Positions 35,035-45,236 of a stretch of 64,000 nt of DNA are shown here, in pieces; the stretch's first letter is position 1; every line of letters starts with the position of its first letter. The stretch comes from Shimia thalassica. Lineage in GTDB: Bacteria > Pseudomonadota > Alphaproteobacteria > Rhodobacterales > Rhodobacteraceae. Under the pieces are notes generated by a model. That model was not told the origin of the DNA and made no database searches. It saw only the letters and a program-made list of their open reading frames with translations. Where the stretch lies: the NCBI RefSeq assembly GCF_001458215.1, contig NZ_CYTW01000001.1:186001-250000 (forward strand). The letters run 5' to 3'. A program made the position numbers and the translations under genes.

Positions 35035-35613
35035 ATGGAAGTGAATAAAAAAGTGAACAATATCTGGCTGTTGGCATTGGGCGGGAATCTGCCCTCTCAT
35101 GAGGGTGACCCCCTGTTGACGCTAAATAGCGCCTGCAAGACGCTAAATCGCGACAATCTGCGGTTGTGCAAAGTGAGTCGTTTTTATGAAACGCCTTGTT
35201 TTCCTGCCGGAGCGGGTCCTGATTATGTAAATGCAGCCGTAACGGTCGAAAGCCCGCTATCGGCCTCTGAGATGCTCAGGGTTTTGCATGAGATCGAGGC
35301 TGAATTTGGCCGCGAACGCGATCAGCGTTGGGGTATGCGGACATTGGATATTGATCTCATCGGCGGTGGGGATCTTGTGTTGCCTGACCTTGAAACACAT
35401 GCCGAATGGATGTCACTTCCGGCAGAGGAGCAAGTGCGCAAAACGCCGGATCAGTTGATTTTGCCGCATCCCCGATTGCAGGATCGCGCCTTTGTTCTGG
35501 TGCCGTTGAATGATGTCGCGCCGGACTGGAAACACCCTGTGCTGGGGCTGACAGTTTCGCAAATGCTTGCCGCCCTTCCGGAAAGTGATCGAAAAGCCGT
35601 CATTCCCTTGTGA
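35035..35613 (+). CDS. folK: 2-amino-4-hydroxy-6-hydroxymethyldihydropteridine pyrophosphokinase
   Basis: A 192-residue HPPK. It has LLALGGNLPSHEGDP, VSRFYETPCFPAGAGPDYVN, then the catalytic RWGMRTLDIDLIGGGD and LPHPRLQDRAFVLVPL. It transfers pyrophosphate from ATP to the pterin in folate synthesis. I chose ATG 35035; GTG 35011 in frame would add eight residues. Neither has a clear ribosome-binding site. It is divergent from the NYN gene and lies 76 bases before rpoZ. Confidence 0.92.
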   Translation: MEVNKKVNNIWLLALGGNLPSHEGDPLLTLNSACKTLNRDNLRLCKVSRFYETPCFPAGAGPDYVNAAVTVESPLSASEMLRVLHEIEAEFGRERDQRWGMRTLDIDLIGGGDLVLPDLETHAEWMSLPAEEQVRKTPDQLILPHPRLQDRAFVLVPLNDVAPDWKHPVLGLTVSQMLAALPESDRKAVIPL

Positions 35614-35689
35614 TTCAGCGCTTGTATTAGGGGCGAAATCCCACTAAATACACGTTTTCTGATCCGTTGAAGACATACTGGAGTTCTCC

Positions 35690-36043
35690 ATGGCCCGCGT
35701 GACCGTAGAAGATTGCGTCGACAAGGTACCGAACCGCTTTGAGCTGGTTATGCTCGCGTCACACCGCGCGCGCGAAATCTCGGCTGGTGCGCCGATCACT
35801 GTTGACCGTGACAATGACAAAAACCCGGTTGTCAGCCTGCGCGAGATCGCCGACGAAACCCAGACCGCAGACGAACTGCGTGAGCGTCTCATCGAAAATA
35901 ATCAGAGCCAGATCGAAGTTGACGAGCCTGAAGAGGATCGCATGGCACTTCTGATGGGCGCCGAATCTGACGCACCTGCAGAAGACGACATGTCCGAAGA
36001 GATGCTTCTGCGCCAGTTGATGGAAGCACAGGGTCAAGGCTGA
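35690..36043 (+). CDS. rpoZ: DNA-directed RNA polymerase omega subunit
   Basis: A 117-residue protein with [28 protein letters not shown]-like [15 protein letters not shown] and [10 protein letters not shown], the omega signature. It aids assembly of beta-prime and, in proteobacteria, forms part of a ppGpp site. The next gene is the ppGpp enzyme, the usual spoT-rpoZ linkage. GGAG lies upstream of the start. Confidence 0.96.
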   Translation: MARVTVEDCVDKVPNRFELVMLASHRAREISAGAPITVDRDNDKNPVVSLREIADETQTADELRERLIENNQSQIEVDEPEEDRMALLMGAESDAPAEDDMSEEMLLRQLMEAQGQG

Positions 36044-36066
36044 TCTGAGAAGGTGGACAGGCGTCT

Positions 36067-38193
36067 ATGATCACTGCAGACGACCTTATCGGTCACGTTC
36101 GCGCCTATAATCCGAAAACAAACGAAAAGCTAATTCGTGAGGCCTATGACTTTGGCCTTGCGATGCACGAGGGCCAGTTCCGGCATTCCGGCGAGCCGTA
36201 CTTTACCCACCCCATCGAAGTTGCCGACATCCTTGCTGAACAACAGCTGGATGACGCCACGATCATCACCGCCCTTTTGCACGACACGATCGAGGACACC
36301 AAGGCGTCCTATTCCGAAGTTGCAAAGCGGTTCGGTGAAGAAGTTGCGATGCTGGTGGACGGTGTAACAAAGCTGACCAACCTGCAGCTTTCCTCCACCG
36401 AAACCAAACAGGCCGAAAACTTCCGCAAATTGTTTATGGCAATGTCCAAAGACCTTCGGGTGATTTTGGTCAAGCTTGCCGACCGTCTGCACAATATGCG
36501 GACGATCAAGGCGATGCGCCCCGACAAGCAGGTCCAGAAAGCCCGCGAAACGATGGACATCTATGCCCCCCTTGCCGGGCGCATGGGTATGCAGTGGATG
36601 CGCGAAGAGCTTGAGGATCTCGCCTTCAAGGTGCTGAATCCTGAAGGCCGCGCCAGTATTATGCGGCGGTTCATTACGCTGCAAAAAGAAACTGGCGATG
36701 TCATTGGCCGCATCACCGACGACATGACGCATGAACTGGACAAAGCCGGCATTGAGGCGAAAATTCTGGGTCGCGCGAAAAAGCCTTATTCGATCTGGCG
36801 AAAAATGCAGGCCAAGGATCAGGGGTTTAGCCGCCTGTCTGACATCTATGGCTTTCGCATCATCACCAACAGCGAGGCGGATTGTTATGGCGTTCTTGGC
36901 GCCATTCACCAACGCTGGCGCGCTGTGCCCGGCCGGTTCAAAGATTACATCAGCCAACCTAAAAGCAACGGCTATCGGTCGATCCATACAACGGTGTCGG
37001 GGCGCGACGGCCGGCGGGTCGAGGTCCAGATACGGACCCATCAGATGCACGATGTGGCGGAAACCGGTGTGGCCGCGCACTGGTCCTACAAAGACGGGGT
37101 ACGTGGTGAAAACCCGTTCGCCGTTGATCCGGTCAGTTGGGTCAGCACGCTGACAGAGCAGTTTGACGACGAAGACCACGATTCGTTTCTCGAGGCTGTT
37201 AAGCTGGAAATGTATTCGGATCAGGTCTTTTGCTTCACGCCCAAGGGCGAAGTGGTCAAGCTTCCGCGTGGTGCGACACCGCTGGATTTTGCCTATGCGA
37301 TCCATACCCGGATCGGCAATGCCTGTGTGGGCGCCAAAGTGGATCACATGCGCGTGCCTTTGTGGACACGGATCAAAAACGGGCAATCGGTCGAGATTAT
37401 CACCGCAGCCGGGCAAACACCTCAGGCCACATGGCTGGATATCGCGAGCACAGGCAAAGCCAAAACGGCCATTCGCCGCGCGTTGCGCGAAGTGGATCGC
37501 GAACGATTTGTGAAGCTGGGGCGCGAACTTGCGCGTGCTGCATTTGAAAACGTTGGCAAAGCCGTGACCGACCGCGTTTTGGACACCGCCGCCAAACAAT
37601 TGCGGTTGGATGACCGTGATGAACTTCTGGCGCGACTGGGCAGTGCCGAAATTGTTGCGGAATCGGTTGTTCAGGCGGTCTATCCAGATTTGCTGCCAGA
37701 CGAAAGAGATGCGGTTGGGTCAGACCGCGCCGTGATTGGCTTGTCCGAAGGGCAAAGCTTTCACCGTGCGCAATGCTGTCAGCCCCTGCCGGGCGAAAGA
37801 ATTGTGGGCATCACATACCGAGGCGAAGGGGTTGTGGTGCACGCAATCGACTGTGAAACTCTGGGGGCCTATGAAGAACAGCCTGAGCGCTGGATGGACC
37901 TTCATTGGCACTCTGGCAAACACCAAGCCATCTATGAGGTGACCCTGGAAGTCACCATTGGAAATGACGCAGGGGTACTGGGACGTATTTGCACATTGAT
38001 TGGCGAGCATAAGGCCAATATTTCGGACTTGGAATTCGTGGACAGGAAACCTGACTTCTATCGGTTGCACCTCCATGTCGAGTTGCGCGACGCAGAGCAC
38101 CTCCATTCGGTGATGCTGGCGTTGGAAGCGGAAAGCGATGTGGCAGAAATCGCCAGATTCAGGGACCCATCCAAAGCAAGGACGCCGGCTTAG
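36067..38193 (+). CDS. Bifunctional (p)ppGpp synthetase/hydrolase (RelA/SpoT, Rsh)
   Basis: A 708-residue enzyme with the complete four-domain order. The HD hydrolase has FTHPIEVADIL (His 48), ALLHDTIEDT (HD 72-73, ED 76-77). The synthetase shows KKPYSIWRKMQ, DIYGFRIITN and SNGYRSIHTTV. A TGS domain (VFCFTPKGEVVKLPRGATPL) and an ACT domain (DAGVLGRICTLIGEHKANI) follow. With intact HD motifs it should both make and remove the alarmone, the sole long Rsh typical of Alphaproteobacteria. It lies 23 bases after rpoZ. Confidence 0.95.
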   Translation: MITADDLIGHVRAYNPKTNEKLIREAYDFGLAMHEGQFRHSGEPYFTHPIEVADILAEQQLDDATIITALLHDTIEDTKASYSEVAKRFGEEVAMLVDGVTKLTNLQLSSTETKQAENFRKLFMAMSKDLRVILVKLADRLHNMRTIKAMRPDKQVQKARETMDIYAPLAGRMGMQWMREELEDLAFKVLNPEGRASIMRRFITLQKETGDVIGRITDDMTHELDKAGIEAKILGRAKKPYSIWRKMQAKDQGFSRLSDIYGFRIITNSEADCYGVLGAIHQRWRAVPGRFKDYISQPKSNGYRSIHTTVSGRDGRRVEVQIRTHQMHDVAETGVAAHWSYKDGVRGENPFAVDPVSWVSTLTEQFDDEDHDSFLEAVKLEMYSDQVFCFTPKGEVVKLPRGATPLDFAYAIHTRIGNACVGAKVDHMRVPLWTRIKNGQSVEIITAAGQTPQATWLDIASTGKAKTAIRRALREVDRERFVKLGRELARAAFENVGKAVTDRVLDTAAKQLRLDDRDELLARLGSAEIVAESVVQAVYPDLLPDERDAVGSDRAVIGLSEGQSFHRAQCCQPLPGERIVGITYRGEGVVVHAIDCETLGAYEEQPERWMDLHWHSGKHQAIYEVTLEVTIGNDAGVLGRICTLIGEHKANISDLEFVDRKPDFYRLHLHVELRDAEHLHSVMLALEAESDVAEIARFRDPSKARTPA

Positions 38194-38216
38194 CCGAACC
38201 AGCAAGGGACCGCCCC

Positions 38217-38882
38217 GTGGTATTTAAACGTCGGGACAAACGCAGTGTTACAAAGATCGTTGCGGATGGAATCTATCCCAAGGGCGGCTGGACCCGTGCA
38301 TTCCACTATGTGAAGCATCGTTTGCGTCGACTACCCGGAACGCCGGAATTCATTGCCCGCGGAATTTGGGCCGGTGTTTTCACCACCTTCTGTCCATTCT
38401 ACGGGATGCACTTTTTGGTCGCGGCTTTGATCGCGCGGGTGATCAACGGAAATTTGCTTGCTGCGTTGCTTGGAACCTTTTTCGGAAACCCACTGACCTA
38501 TCTCCCAATCGGGATGGTGTCTTTGAAGACCGGTCACTTTCTTTTGGGGACCGAATTCCACGAAGGCGCAAAACAGTCATTGGCGAGCAAATTTGCCAAT
38601 GCCGGTGCTGATCTGTGGCATAACTTTGTGTCTATGTTCACGGATTCTGAAATGGATTGGACCGGTCTGTCGGTCTTTTTTGAAGAAGTGTTCTTCCCAT
38701 ATTTGGTGGGCGGGATCATTCCAGGCATCATCACGGCCACCATTGCCTACTACCTGACAGTGCCCGTCATTCGCGCATATCAGAAGCGGCGCGCAGCACG
38801 TTTTCGCAAAAAGGTCGCCGCTGCGCAGGCCAAGGCCCAAAAGGCAGCTGCCAAACATCAGGGCAATCTTCCACAAGGGTAA
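38217..38882 (+). CDS. DUF2062 domain membrane protein
   Basis: A 221-residue inner-membrane protein. It has a basic N-terminus, then GIWAGVFTTFCPFYGMHFLV and AALLGTFFGNPLTYLPIGMV, the DUF2062 hallmark, and a C-terminal helix before a Lys/Ala-rich coiled tail. Function is unknown. The start is GTG 38217, 23 bases after the Rsh stop, with AAGGGAC upstream, so it is probably cotranscribed with rpoZ and the Rsh gene. Confidence 0.83.
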   Translation: MVFKRRDKRSVTKIVADGIYPKGGWTRAFHYVKHRLRRLPGTPEFIARGIWAGVFTTFCPFYGMHFLVAALIARVINGNLLAALLGTFFGNPLTYLPIGMVSLKTGHFLLGTEFHEGAKQSLASKFANAGADLWHNFVSMFTDSEMDWTGLSVFFEEVFFPYLVGGIIPGIITATIAYYLTVPVIRAYQKRRAARFRKKVAAAQAKAQKAAAKHQGNLPQG

Positions 38883-38955
38883 GATTCCGGTTTTCACCAG
38901 CGTTTGCGCGCACTAGGTTCCTCAACAAACAGTCTGTGTATTGGAGCGAAATGCG

Positions 38956-39690
38956 ATGCTACGTCTTGGTGTGAATATCGACCATGTGGCCACGGTGAGA
39001 AACGCGCGTGGGGGTGCGTATCCTGATCCGGTGCGCGCGGCGACTGTGGCGCAAGCTGCGGGTGCTGATGGAATCACGGCGCACCTGAGAGAAGACCGCC
39101 GTCATATTCTGGATGATGACATTGATGGGCTGATGGACGCGCTGTCCATTCCGTTGAACTTTGAAATGGCCGCCACCGACGAGATGCAGGCCATCGCCCT
39201 GCGGCACAAACCGCATGCTGTCTGTATTGTGCCCGAAAAGCGCGAAGAACGGACGACCGAAGGCGGTTTGGAAGTCGCACGTGAAGAAAACAAACTGGCA
39301 CATTTCATCGCGCCTTTGCGTGATGCCGGATGTCGGGTGTCGATCTTTATTGCAGCGGACCCCGCTCAGATCGAAGCGGCGAACCGCATCGGCGCGCAGG
39401 TCATCGAACTTCATACCGGCGCCTATTGCGATTTCCACGCCGAAGGCCGGTTTGAAGAACGTGATGAGGAGCTGGAGCGCTTGCGTGAAATGTCGGCTTT
39501 TGCACACTCACTCGGGCTCGAAGTGCACGCGGGCCACGGCCTGACCTATGACACGGTGAAACCCATCGCGGCATTTCCGGAAGTTGTCGAGCTGAACATC
39601 GGGCACTTCCTGATTGGTGAGGCGATCTTTGCGGGGCTGGACCCTGCTATTCGTGAAATGCGCCGCATGATGGATGAGGCGCGGGCATGA
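38956..39690 (+). CDS. pdxJ: Pyridoxine 5'-phosphate synthase
   Basis: A 244-residue TIM-barrel enzyme. It starts [19 protein letters not shown], shows [32 protein letters not shown] (catalytic Glu) and the phosphate loop [13 protein letters not shown] and [12 protein letters not shown]. It forms pyridoxine phosphate from aminoacetone phosphate and deoxyxylulose phosphate. ATG 38956 begins the conserved part; TTG 38941 is possible. First gene of the pdxJ-to-recO chain. Confidence 0.95.
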   Translation: MLRLGVNIDHVATVRNARGGAYPDPVRAATVAQAAGADGITAHLREDRRHILDDDIDGLMDALSIPLNFEMAATDEMQAIALRHKPHAVCIVPEKREERTTEGGLEVAREENKLAHFIAPLRDAGCRVSIFIAADPAQIEAANRIGAQVIELHTGAYCDFHAEGRFEERDEELERLREMSAFAHSLGLEVHAGHGLTYDTVKPIAAFPEVVELNIGHFLIGEAIFAGLDPAIREMRRMMDEARA

Positions 39691-40313
39691 TAACGCCAGA
39701 ATTCATGGCGATCTGGGTGGCTTGGTTGTTGGCCGGGGGATCTCCCGGGCCTGCAACGATGGGCATTGCAGGCACCGCCATGACCGCAGGCCGCAAACAG
39801 GCGCTTGCCTTTGCGCTTGGTATTCTGGCGGGATCCGCAAGTTGGGGGATCGCTGCAGCATTGGGGCTATCTGCCATCATGTTGACGAACGCCTGGGTTT
39901 TTGAAGTGTTGCGATATGCGGGGGCTGCTTATCTGGGGTGGCTGGCGCTCAAGGCGCTTAAACGGGCGACTTCCAAAGAGGATGATGTCGCTTTGGGGAC
40001 CCCGTTCAAAGGCAGCTATCGCAGCCTGTTTGCCAAAGGCGCGGCAATTCACCTGACTAATCCCAAAGCGATCCTGAGCTGGGGTGCGATCTATACGATT
40101 GTGGCGCCGGGCGATGCTGTACCAACCACACTTTTCGGGTATTTTGCCATGCTGTATGCGGGATCGATATTGATCTTCATCGGGTATGCGTTCTTGTTTT
40201 CATCGAAAAAGGTTGTTTACGTGTATAGCCGTGCGCGTCGCCTGTTTGATCTGGCGTTTGCCGGTTTCTTCGGGCTTGCCAGCTTCAAAATTCTTACGGC
40301 GAGGTTGCAATGA
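39687..40313 (+). CDS. LysE family translocator
   Basis: A 208-residue permease with about six membrane segments. The family start is [21 protein letters not shown], followed by [18 protein letters not shown] and [18 protein letters not shown]. LysE/RhtB members export amino acids such as lysine, homoserine or threonine. It overlaps pdxJ by 4 bases and acpS by 4 bases, an exporter embedded in a core biosynthetic operon. The substrate is unknown. Confidence 0.88.
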   Translation: MITPEFMAIWVAWLLAGGSPGPATMGIAGTAMTAGRKQALAFALGILAGSASWGIAAALGLSAIMLTNAWVFEVLRYAGAAYLGWLALKALKRATSKEDDVALGTPFKGSYRSLFAKGAAIHLTNPKAILSWGAIYTIVAPGDAVPTTLFGYFAMLYAGSILIFIGYAFLFSSKKVVYVYSRARRLFDLAFAGFFGLASFKILTARLQ

Positions 40314-40723
40314 TAATCGGCATTGGCACGGACCTCGCAAATATCGACCGTATCGCGCAAACGCTCGAACGGTTTGGGGATCGGTTTCGCAACCGCGTCT
40401 TTACAGATACGGAACAGGGCAAAGCCGAACGCCGACGAGACGTTGCCGGAACCTATGCCAAACGCTGGGCCGCAAAAGAGGCCTGTTCCAAGGCTCTTGG
40501 GACGGGGCTGAGCATGGGGATCGCGTGGAAAGACATGTCCGTGACAAACATGAATACGGGACAGCCGGTGATGCATGTCACAGGGTGGGCCGAAAAGCGG
40601 CTCAAAGAGATGACGCCCGAAGGTCACGAGGCCATCATTCATGTCACGCTGACCGACGATCACCCATGGGCGCAAGCCTTTGTTGTAATCGAGGCAAGAC
40701 CCATCGCTCGGGTTGACTCCTGA
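40310..40723 (+). CDS. acpS: Holo-[acyl-carrier-protein] synthase
   Basis: A 137-residue phosphopantetheinyl transferase. Metal-binding Asp is in [14 protein letters not shown] (Asp 8), Glu in the [17 protein letters not shown] stretch. It activates ACP for fatty acid synthesis. ATGA overlap with the LysE-type gene. Confidence 0.95.
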   Translation: MIIGIGTDLANIDRIAQTLERFGDRFRNRVFTDTEQGKAERRRDVAGTYAKRWAAKEACSKALGTGLSMGIAWKDMSVTNMNTGQPVMHVTGWAEKRLKEMTPEGHEAIIHVTLTDDHPWAQAFVVIEARPIARVDS

Positions 40724-40770
40724 CGGGGCGCACCGCATGTAACGCTCAAATTCCAATCGGAGAAAACAGA

Positions 40771-41607
40771 ATGGCAACCGAGGCAAAGAAATCGGGCGGA
40801 TTTATGGAAACGGTCAAGACCATCTTTTGGGCTTTGATCATTGCCGGTGTCTTCCGGTCGCTGTTTTTCCAACCGTTCTGGATCCCGTCGGGATCGATGA
40901 AAGACACCCTTTTGATTGGTGATTTCGTCTTTGTGAACAAGATGACCTACGGCTATTCCTATGCGTCTTGCCCCTCGGTGCGCCTGCCTGCTGTTGGGAT
41001 CAATATCGATGCGAAAAAGCTGTGTGGTGTGTTCGACGGAGACAACACGCGTTTGTTTGGTGGTGAACCCGAACGTGGTGATGTGGTTGTGTTCCGCCAT
41101 CCGGTGACAGGCTATGACTATATCAAACGTCTTATCGCGCTGCCCGGTGAAAGCGTGCAGATGAAACGTGGTGTGCTGCATATCAACGGTGAACCTGTAA
41201 AGCTGGAAGATGGCGGTATCTTTGAGGAACAAGCCGGACCGCAGGGCCCTCAAGGTCTGCGCCCGCGCTGTGAAAATGGCCCTGTCGGGGACGGCGGTTT
41301 GTGCCAGAAATCCCGTCAGTGGGAAACATTGCCCGGTGGCGTGACCCATTCGATCCTGAATATCGCCAACCAGCCTACGGACAACACTGGCATTTATACC
41401 GTGCCCGAAGGCCACTATTTCTTCATGGGCGACAACCGTGACAATTCAACCGACAGCCGCACGCCTCGTGTTGCTCGTGGAGTAGGGTTTGTGCCTTACG
41501 AAAACCTGATTGGTCGGGCTGACCGCATCATGTTCTCGTCTGCGGGCCGGTCTATGTTCTTCTTCTGGACATGGCGGGGTGATCGTTTCTTTAAGGCGGT
41601 TGAATGA
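40771..41607 (+). CDS. lepB: Signal peptidase I
   Basis: A 278-residue membrane serine protease. One N-terminal helix ([20 protein letters not shown]), then the catalytic Ser in [15 protein letters not shown] and the Lys base in [16 protein letters not shown], and the late box [11 protein letters not shown]. It removes signal peptides on the periplasmic face. It overlaps rnc by 4 bases, the standard lepB-rnc-era arrangement. Confidence 0.96.
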   Translation: MATEAKKSGGFMETVKTIFWALIIAGVFRSLFFQPFWIPSGSMKDTLLIGDFVFVNKMTYGYSYASCPSVRLPAVGINIDAKKLCGVFDGDNTRLFGGEPERGDVVVFRHPVTGYDYIKRLIALPGESVQMKRGVLHINGEPVKLEDGGIFEEQAGPQGPQGLRPRCENGPVGDGGLCQKSRQWETLPGGVTHSILNIANQPTDNTGIYTVPEGHYFFMGDNRDNSTDSRTPRVARGVGFVPYENLIGRADRIMFSSAGRSMFFFWTWRGDRFFKAVE

Positions 41608-42284
41608 AGCTATCTGCGGATCTAAAGGCGCTTCAGAAACGGATCGGGCACGAATTCTCGCGACCTGAACTCTTGGTGCGCGCGGTGACGCATTCGTCGA
41701 TGTCGTCGCCGACCCGGGATGACAACCAGCGGCTTGAATTTTTGGGCGACCGTGTTCTTGGTCTTGTGATGGCCGAGGCGCTTTTGGCGCAGGACCGCAA
41801 AGCCACCGAAGGCCAGCTGGCACCGCGCTATAATGCACTGGTGCGCAAAGAAGCCTGCGCCGATGTCGCCAAAGAGATCGCTTTGGGTGATGCCCTGAAA
41901 CTGGGGCGCTCGGAAATGATGTCGGGCGGGCGGCGCAAGCTTGCCCTGCTGGGGGACGCGATGGAGGCCTTGATCGCCGCCGTGTATCTGGATGCCGGGT
42001 TCGAACCCGCCAAACAGATGGTCGTGCGCCTGTGGGGGGACCGCGTCAATCGCGTAGAAGACGACGCACGCGACCCTAAAACATCGCTGCAGGAATGGGC
42101 ACAGGCCCGTGGGCTAAAGCCACCGACCTACGAAATCGTTAGCCGGTCCGGACCGGATCATGCTCCTGTGTTTCAGATTGCTGCCAGATTGGACAATGGC
42201 AAGACAGCGGAAGCCACGGACACCTCCAAACGCAAAGCCGAGCAAGCCGCCGCCAAGGCGTTGCTGGGCCAGCTGCAGAGCTGA
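41604..42284 (+). CDS. rnc: Ribonuclease III
   Basis: A 226-residue double-strand RNase. The catalytic signature is [18 protein letters not shown] near residue 40; [16 protein letters not shown] carries the second acidic cluster; the C-terminal dsRNA-binding domain ends [16 protein letters not shown]. It processes rRNA precursors and mRNAs. Coupled to lepB by ATGA. Confidence 0.96.
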   Translation: MKLSADLKALQKRIGHEFSRPELLVRAVTHSSMSSPTRDDNQRLEFLGDRVLGLVMAEALLAQDRKATEGQLAPRYNALVRKEACADVAKEIALGDALKLGRSEMMSGGRRKLALLGDAMEALIAAVYLDAGFEPAKQMVVRLWGDRVNRVEDDARDPKTSLQEWAQARGLKPPTYEIVSRSGPDHAPVFQIAARLDNGKTAEATDTSKRKAEQAAAKALLGQLQS

Positions 42285-42289
42285 TCCGT

Positions 42290-43171
42290 ATGAGCGATAA
42301 CCTGCGCGGCAGTCTGGCCATGATCATCTCTATGGCGGCATTCGCGGTCGAGGATGCGCTTCTCAAATTTGCGATGCAAACTGTGCCGACATCTATCGTG
42401 TTGATGTTGTTCGGGGTGGTCGGTCTGTGCCTCTTTTCCGGGCTGTCTGTGCGGGCCAGGGAACCTGTGTTGCACACAGCGATTCTGTCACCGCCAATGC
42501 TGGTCCGGTCTGTGTTCGAGTTGGGAGGGCGGTTGTTCTTTTTCCTCGCTCTGGCCTTTTCGCCACTTTCCAGCACTACGGCCATTCTGCAATCCGCGCC
42601 TCTGGTTGTGACACTGGGCGCCGTTTTGTTTTTGGGGGCCCATGTCGGCCCACGCAGGTGGGTTGCGATGGGGGTTGGGTTCATCGGTGTCCTGTTGATA
42701 TTGCGGCCCACTCCGGCAAGCTTTGAAATGGCGTCGATTTTTGCCGTTCTGGCCACCATCGGTTTTTCGGGGCGCGACCTTGCCACAAGCATCAGTCCCA
42801 AGACCATGTCGGGCAACCAGTTGGGCACGCTTGGTTTTATCGTGCTTATCCTCGCGGGATTTGTTTTGCTGCCGTTTCAGGGGCTACCGTCCGCGCCGAT
42901 GGAACCGCTGCATCTGGCTATCGTGGCCGGCACCACAATTGTTGGTGTCGTGGCCTATAATACGCTCACCCTTGCCATGCGTACGGGTGACATTTCCGTG
43001 GTGACCCCGTTTCGGTATTCCCGAATGTTGTTCGCTTTGGTGTTTGCAGTGTTCTGGTTTGGCGAGCGGCCGGACTTTTTGATGCTGGCGGGAACGATTT
43101 TGATCGTTGGAAGTGGCCTTTACACACTGATCCGCAGTGGAGGCAAAATCCCGTCTGGAACCAAGGCGTGA
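42290..43171 (+). CDS. EamA/DMT family transporter
   Basis: A 293-residue membrane protein with about ten helices in two EamA halves (for example VLMLFGVVGLCLFSGLSV and FVLVFAV-like FALVFAVFWFGERPDFLM). It resembles S-adenosylmethionine/riboflavin-like or amino-metabolite exporters of the drug/metabolite superfamily; the substrate cannot be read. It sits 5 bases after rnc and before era, two genes that are normally adjacent. Confidence 0.87.
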   Translation: MSDNLRGSLAMIISMAAFAVEDALLKFAMQTVPTSIVLMLFGVVGLCLFSGLSVRAREPVLHTAILSPPMLVRSVFELGGRLFFFLALAFSPLSSTTAILQSAPLVVTLGAVLFLGAHVGPRRWVAMGVGFIGVLLILRPTPASFEMASIFAVLATIGFSGRDLATSISPKTMSGNQLGTLGFIVLILAGFVLLPFQGLPSAPMEPLHLAIVAGTTIVGVVAYNTLTLAMRTGDISVVTPFRYSRMLFALVFAVFWFGERPDFLMLAGTILIVGSGLYTLIRSGGKIPSGTKA

Positions 43172-43212
43172 AACCCTGTAGACCCAAGGCTTGCAACGTC
43201 TAAGGAATGCTC

Positions 43213-44121
43213 ATGACCAGCCGCGCCGGATTTGTCGCTCTTATCGGTGAACCGAATGCAGGGAAATCGACCCTGACCAACCGCATGGTTGGTGCCAAGG
43301 TGTCGATTGTGACCCACAAAGTTCAGACCACCCGTGCCCGTATCCGTGGCGTGGCCCTCGAAGGAGAAAGCCAGATCGTGTTTGTTGACACGCCAGGCTT
43401 GTTCCGCCCGCGTCGCCGTTTGGACCGCGCAATGGTGGCCGCCGCTTGGGGTGGGGCCGCAGATGCGGATGTTATCGTCCTGATGGTTGAGGCCCACCGT
43501 GGCATCACGGAAGGTGTCGAGCGTATTCTGGAAGGGCTCGAAGACTTCGGAACGGGCCGTACTGTGGCGCTTGCGATCAACAAGATCGACAAGGTCCAGT
43601 CCGAGAAATTGTTGGGGCTCACGAAGGACTTGAACGAGCGCTACAATTTTGCCGAAACATTCATGATTTCCGCAGAAAAAGGGCATGGCGCAGAGCACTT
43701 GAAACAATGGCTTGCCGAAAAACTGCCAGAAGGCCCGTGGCTGTATCCCGAAGACCAGATCGCCGATCTGCCGCTGCGGATGATTGCTGCGGAAATGACC
43801 CGCGAAAAGCTAACGCTGCGGCTTCATCAGGAACTGCCCTATCAGTTGACCGTCGAGACGGAAAACTGGGAAGAGCGCAAGGATGGGTCGTGCAAGGTTG
43901 ATCAGCTGATCTATGTGATGCGCGACGGGCACAAAGGCATCGTTCTTGGCAACAAAGGCGAAACCATTAAAGCCGTTTCAAAGGCGGCGCGCGAAGAGCT
44001 GGAAGAATTCATGGGCCGCAAGGTTCACTTGTTCCTTCAGGTCAAAGTGCGACCCAATTGGCTGGAAGAGAAAGAACGCTATTCCGAGATGGGGCTTGAT
44101 TTCCGCGACGGGAATAAATGA
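43213..44121 (+). CDS. era: GTPase Era
   Basis: A 302-residue GTPase. G1 is GEPNAGKST, G3 is DTPGLF, G4 is NKID; the C-terminal KH domain has RDGHKGIVLGNKGETIKAV. It binds 16S rRNA 3' ends during small-subunit maturation. AAGGA abuts ATG 43207 but stands 6 bases before ATG 43213, so I prefer 43213. It overlaps the DUF1491 gene by 4 bases. Confidence 0.96.
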   Translation: MTSRAGFVALIGEPNAGKSTLTNRMVGAKVSIVTHKVQTTRARIRGVALEGESQIVFVDTPGLFRPRRRLDRAMVAAAWGGAADADVIVLMVEAHRGITEGVERILEGLEDFGTGRTVALAINKIDKVQSEKLLGLTKDLNERYNFAETFMISAEKGHGAEHLKQWLAEKLPEGPWLYPEDQIADLPLRMIAAEMTREKLTLRLHQELPYQLTVETENWEERKDGSCKVDQLIYVMRDGHKGIVLGNKGETIKAVSKAAREELEEFMGRKVHLFLQVKVRPNWLEEKERYSEMGLDFRDGNK

Positions 44122-44450
44122 CACGTCTCACTGCAAAGTTCTGGGTGCAGGCCTATATGGCCCGCCTGGAGTTTTCGGGAATCCCTGCCTATGTCATCTC
44201 GCACGGGGATGACACAGCTGGTGCGGTTCTTATCAAACTTGCAACGCTTGACGGGCAGGCACAGGCATTTCAGCGTTCGTTTGATCTTATGTCTGGCGCG
44301 CGCAAATGGGTGGTCTTGTCCGAGGGGGCCGAAGCAGATGTTGACGCGGCTCTGCGCCGGCAGCAAGAATTCGATCCTGATATCTGGGTGATAGAGGTCG
44401 AAGATCGACAGGGGCGACATTTGCTGGATGAACCCGATCTGTGCGATTGA
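44118..44450 (+). CDS. DUF1491 family protein
   Basis: A 110-residue soluble protein typical of Alphaproteobacteria: RLTAKFWVQAYMARLEFSG, GDDTAGAVLIKLATLDGQA and FDPDIWVIEVEDRQGRHLL. Function unknown; the family is regularly found between era and recO. The start overlaps the era stop. Confidence 0.88.
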   Translation: MTRLTAKFWVQAYMARLEFSGIPAYVISHGDDTAGAVLIKLATLDGQAQAFQRSFDLMSGARKWVVLSEGAEADVDAALRRQQEFDPDIWVIEVEDRQGRHLLDEPDLCD

Positions 44451-44504
44451 CGGACCTTGCAGGTCGCGTTTTCTGACGGTAAGGCGCCCCACGGAGGAGC
44501 AGTG

Positions 44505-45236
44505 ATGGAATGGCGGGATCAGGGCATTGTGCTTGGCAGCCGTAAACACGGTGAAACCTCTGTGATTGTCGAAGTCTTCACGCCGGAACATGGCCGGCAC
44601 TCGGGCGTTGTACGGGGCGGGACCAGTCGCAAAATGACCCCTACACTTCAGGCCGGTGCTCAAGTGGACCTGCGGTGGCGCGCGCGGCTTGAAGAGCACA
44701 TCGGCAGCTTTACAATTGAACCGCTTCGAAGCAGGGCCGTTGTTCTGTCTGACCGGATGGCCTTGGCGGGTATGAATGCCGTGACTTCGTTGCTTATGTT
44801 TTGTTTGCCAGAACGTGAGCCACACCCAGAGCTTTATGCCCGTTCCGAACAATTGCTTGACCTGCTTGGGCAAAACGAAATTTGGCCGCTTGCCTATCTG
44901 AAATGGGAACTGGCCTTTCTCGAAGAGCTTGGGTTTGGTCTTGATCTGTCGGAATGCGCCGTCACGGGCGCGCGTGACGGATTGATTTATGTCTCGCCCA
45001 AATCGGGACGTGCAGTGTCAGGGCAGGGGGCAGGAGACTGGGCAGGTCGCATGTTGGCGCTGCCACCTTGCCTGCGCGGCGAAGGAACCGCGCCGGACGA
45101 AGAGGTCATTCAGGCGCTTGGGACCACCGGATATTTTATGGAACACAAAGTTGCCCCCCATCTGGGGCACAAACCTTTGCCCGAGACACGTGGCCGCTTT
45201 GTTGATCTGTTCCGGCGGCGGCTTACTTTGCCCTAA
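44505..45236 (+). CDS. recO: DNA repair protein RecO
   Basis: A 243-residue protein. The OB-fold start is [20 protein letters not shown] with [12 protein letters not shown]; the helical part contains [14 protein letters not shown] and [20 protein letters not shown]. RecO loads RecA with RecR. GGAGGAG precedes ATG 44505. Its 3' end overlaps the convergent META-domain gene by 14 bases. The zinc-binding Cys set of some RecO proteins is not complete (only SECAVTG and PPCLRG Cys are seen). Confidence 0.92.
   Translation: MEWRDQGIVLGSRKHGETSVIVEVFTPEHGRHSGVVRGGTSRKMTPTLQAGAQVDLRWRARLEEHIGSFTIEPLRSRAVVLSDRMALAGMNAVTSLLMFCLPEREPHPELYARSEQLLDLLGQNEIWPLAYLKWELAFLEELGFGLDLSECAVTGARDGLIYVSPKSGRAVSGQGAGDWAGRMLALPPCLRGEGTAPDEEVIQALGTTGYFMEHKVAPHLGHKPLPETRGRFVDLFRRRLTLP

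Noticed and set aside
36130-37599. Long open frame on the minus strand opposite the Rsh gene (489 codons)
   Set aside because: Antisense shadow of a well-conserved gene, with no motif.
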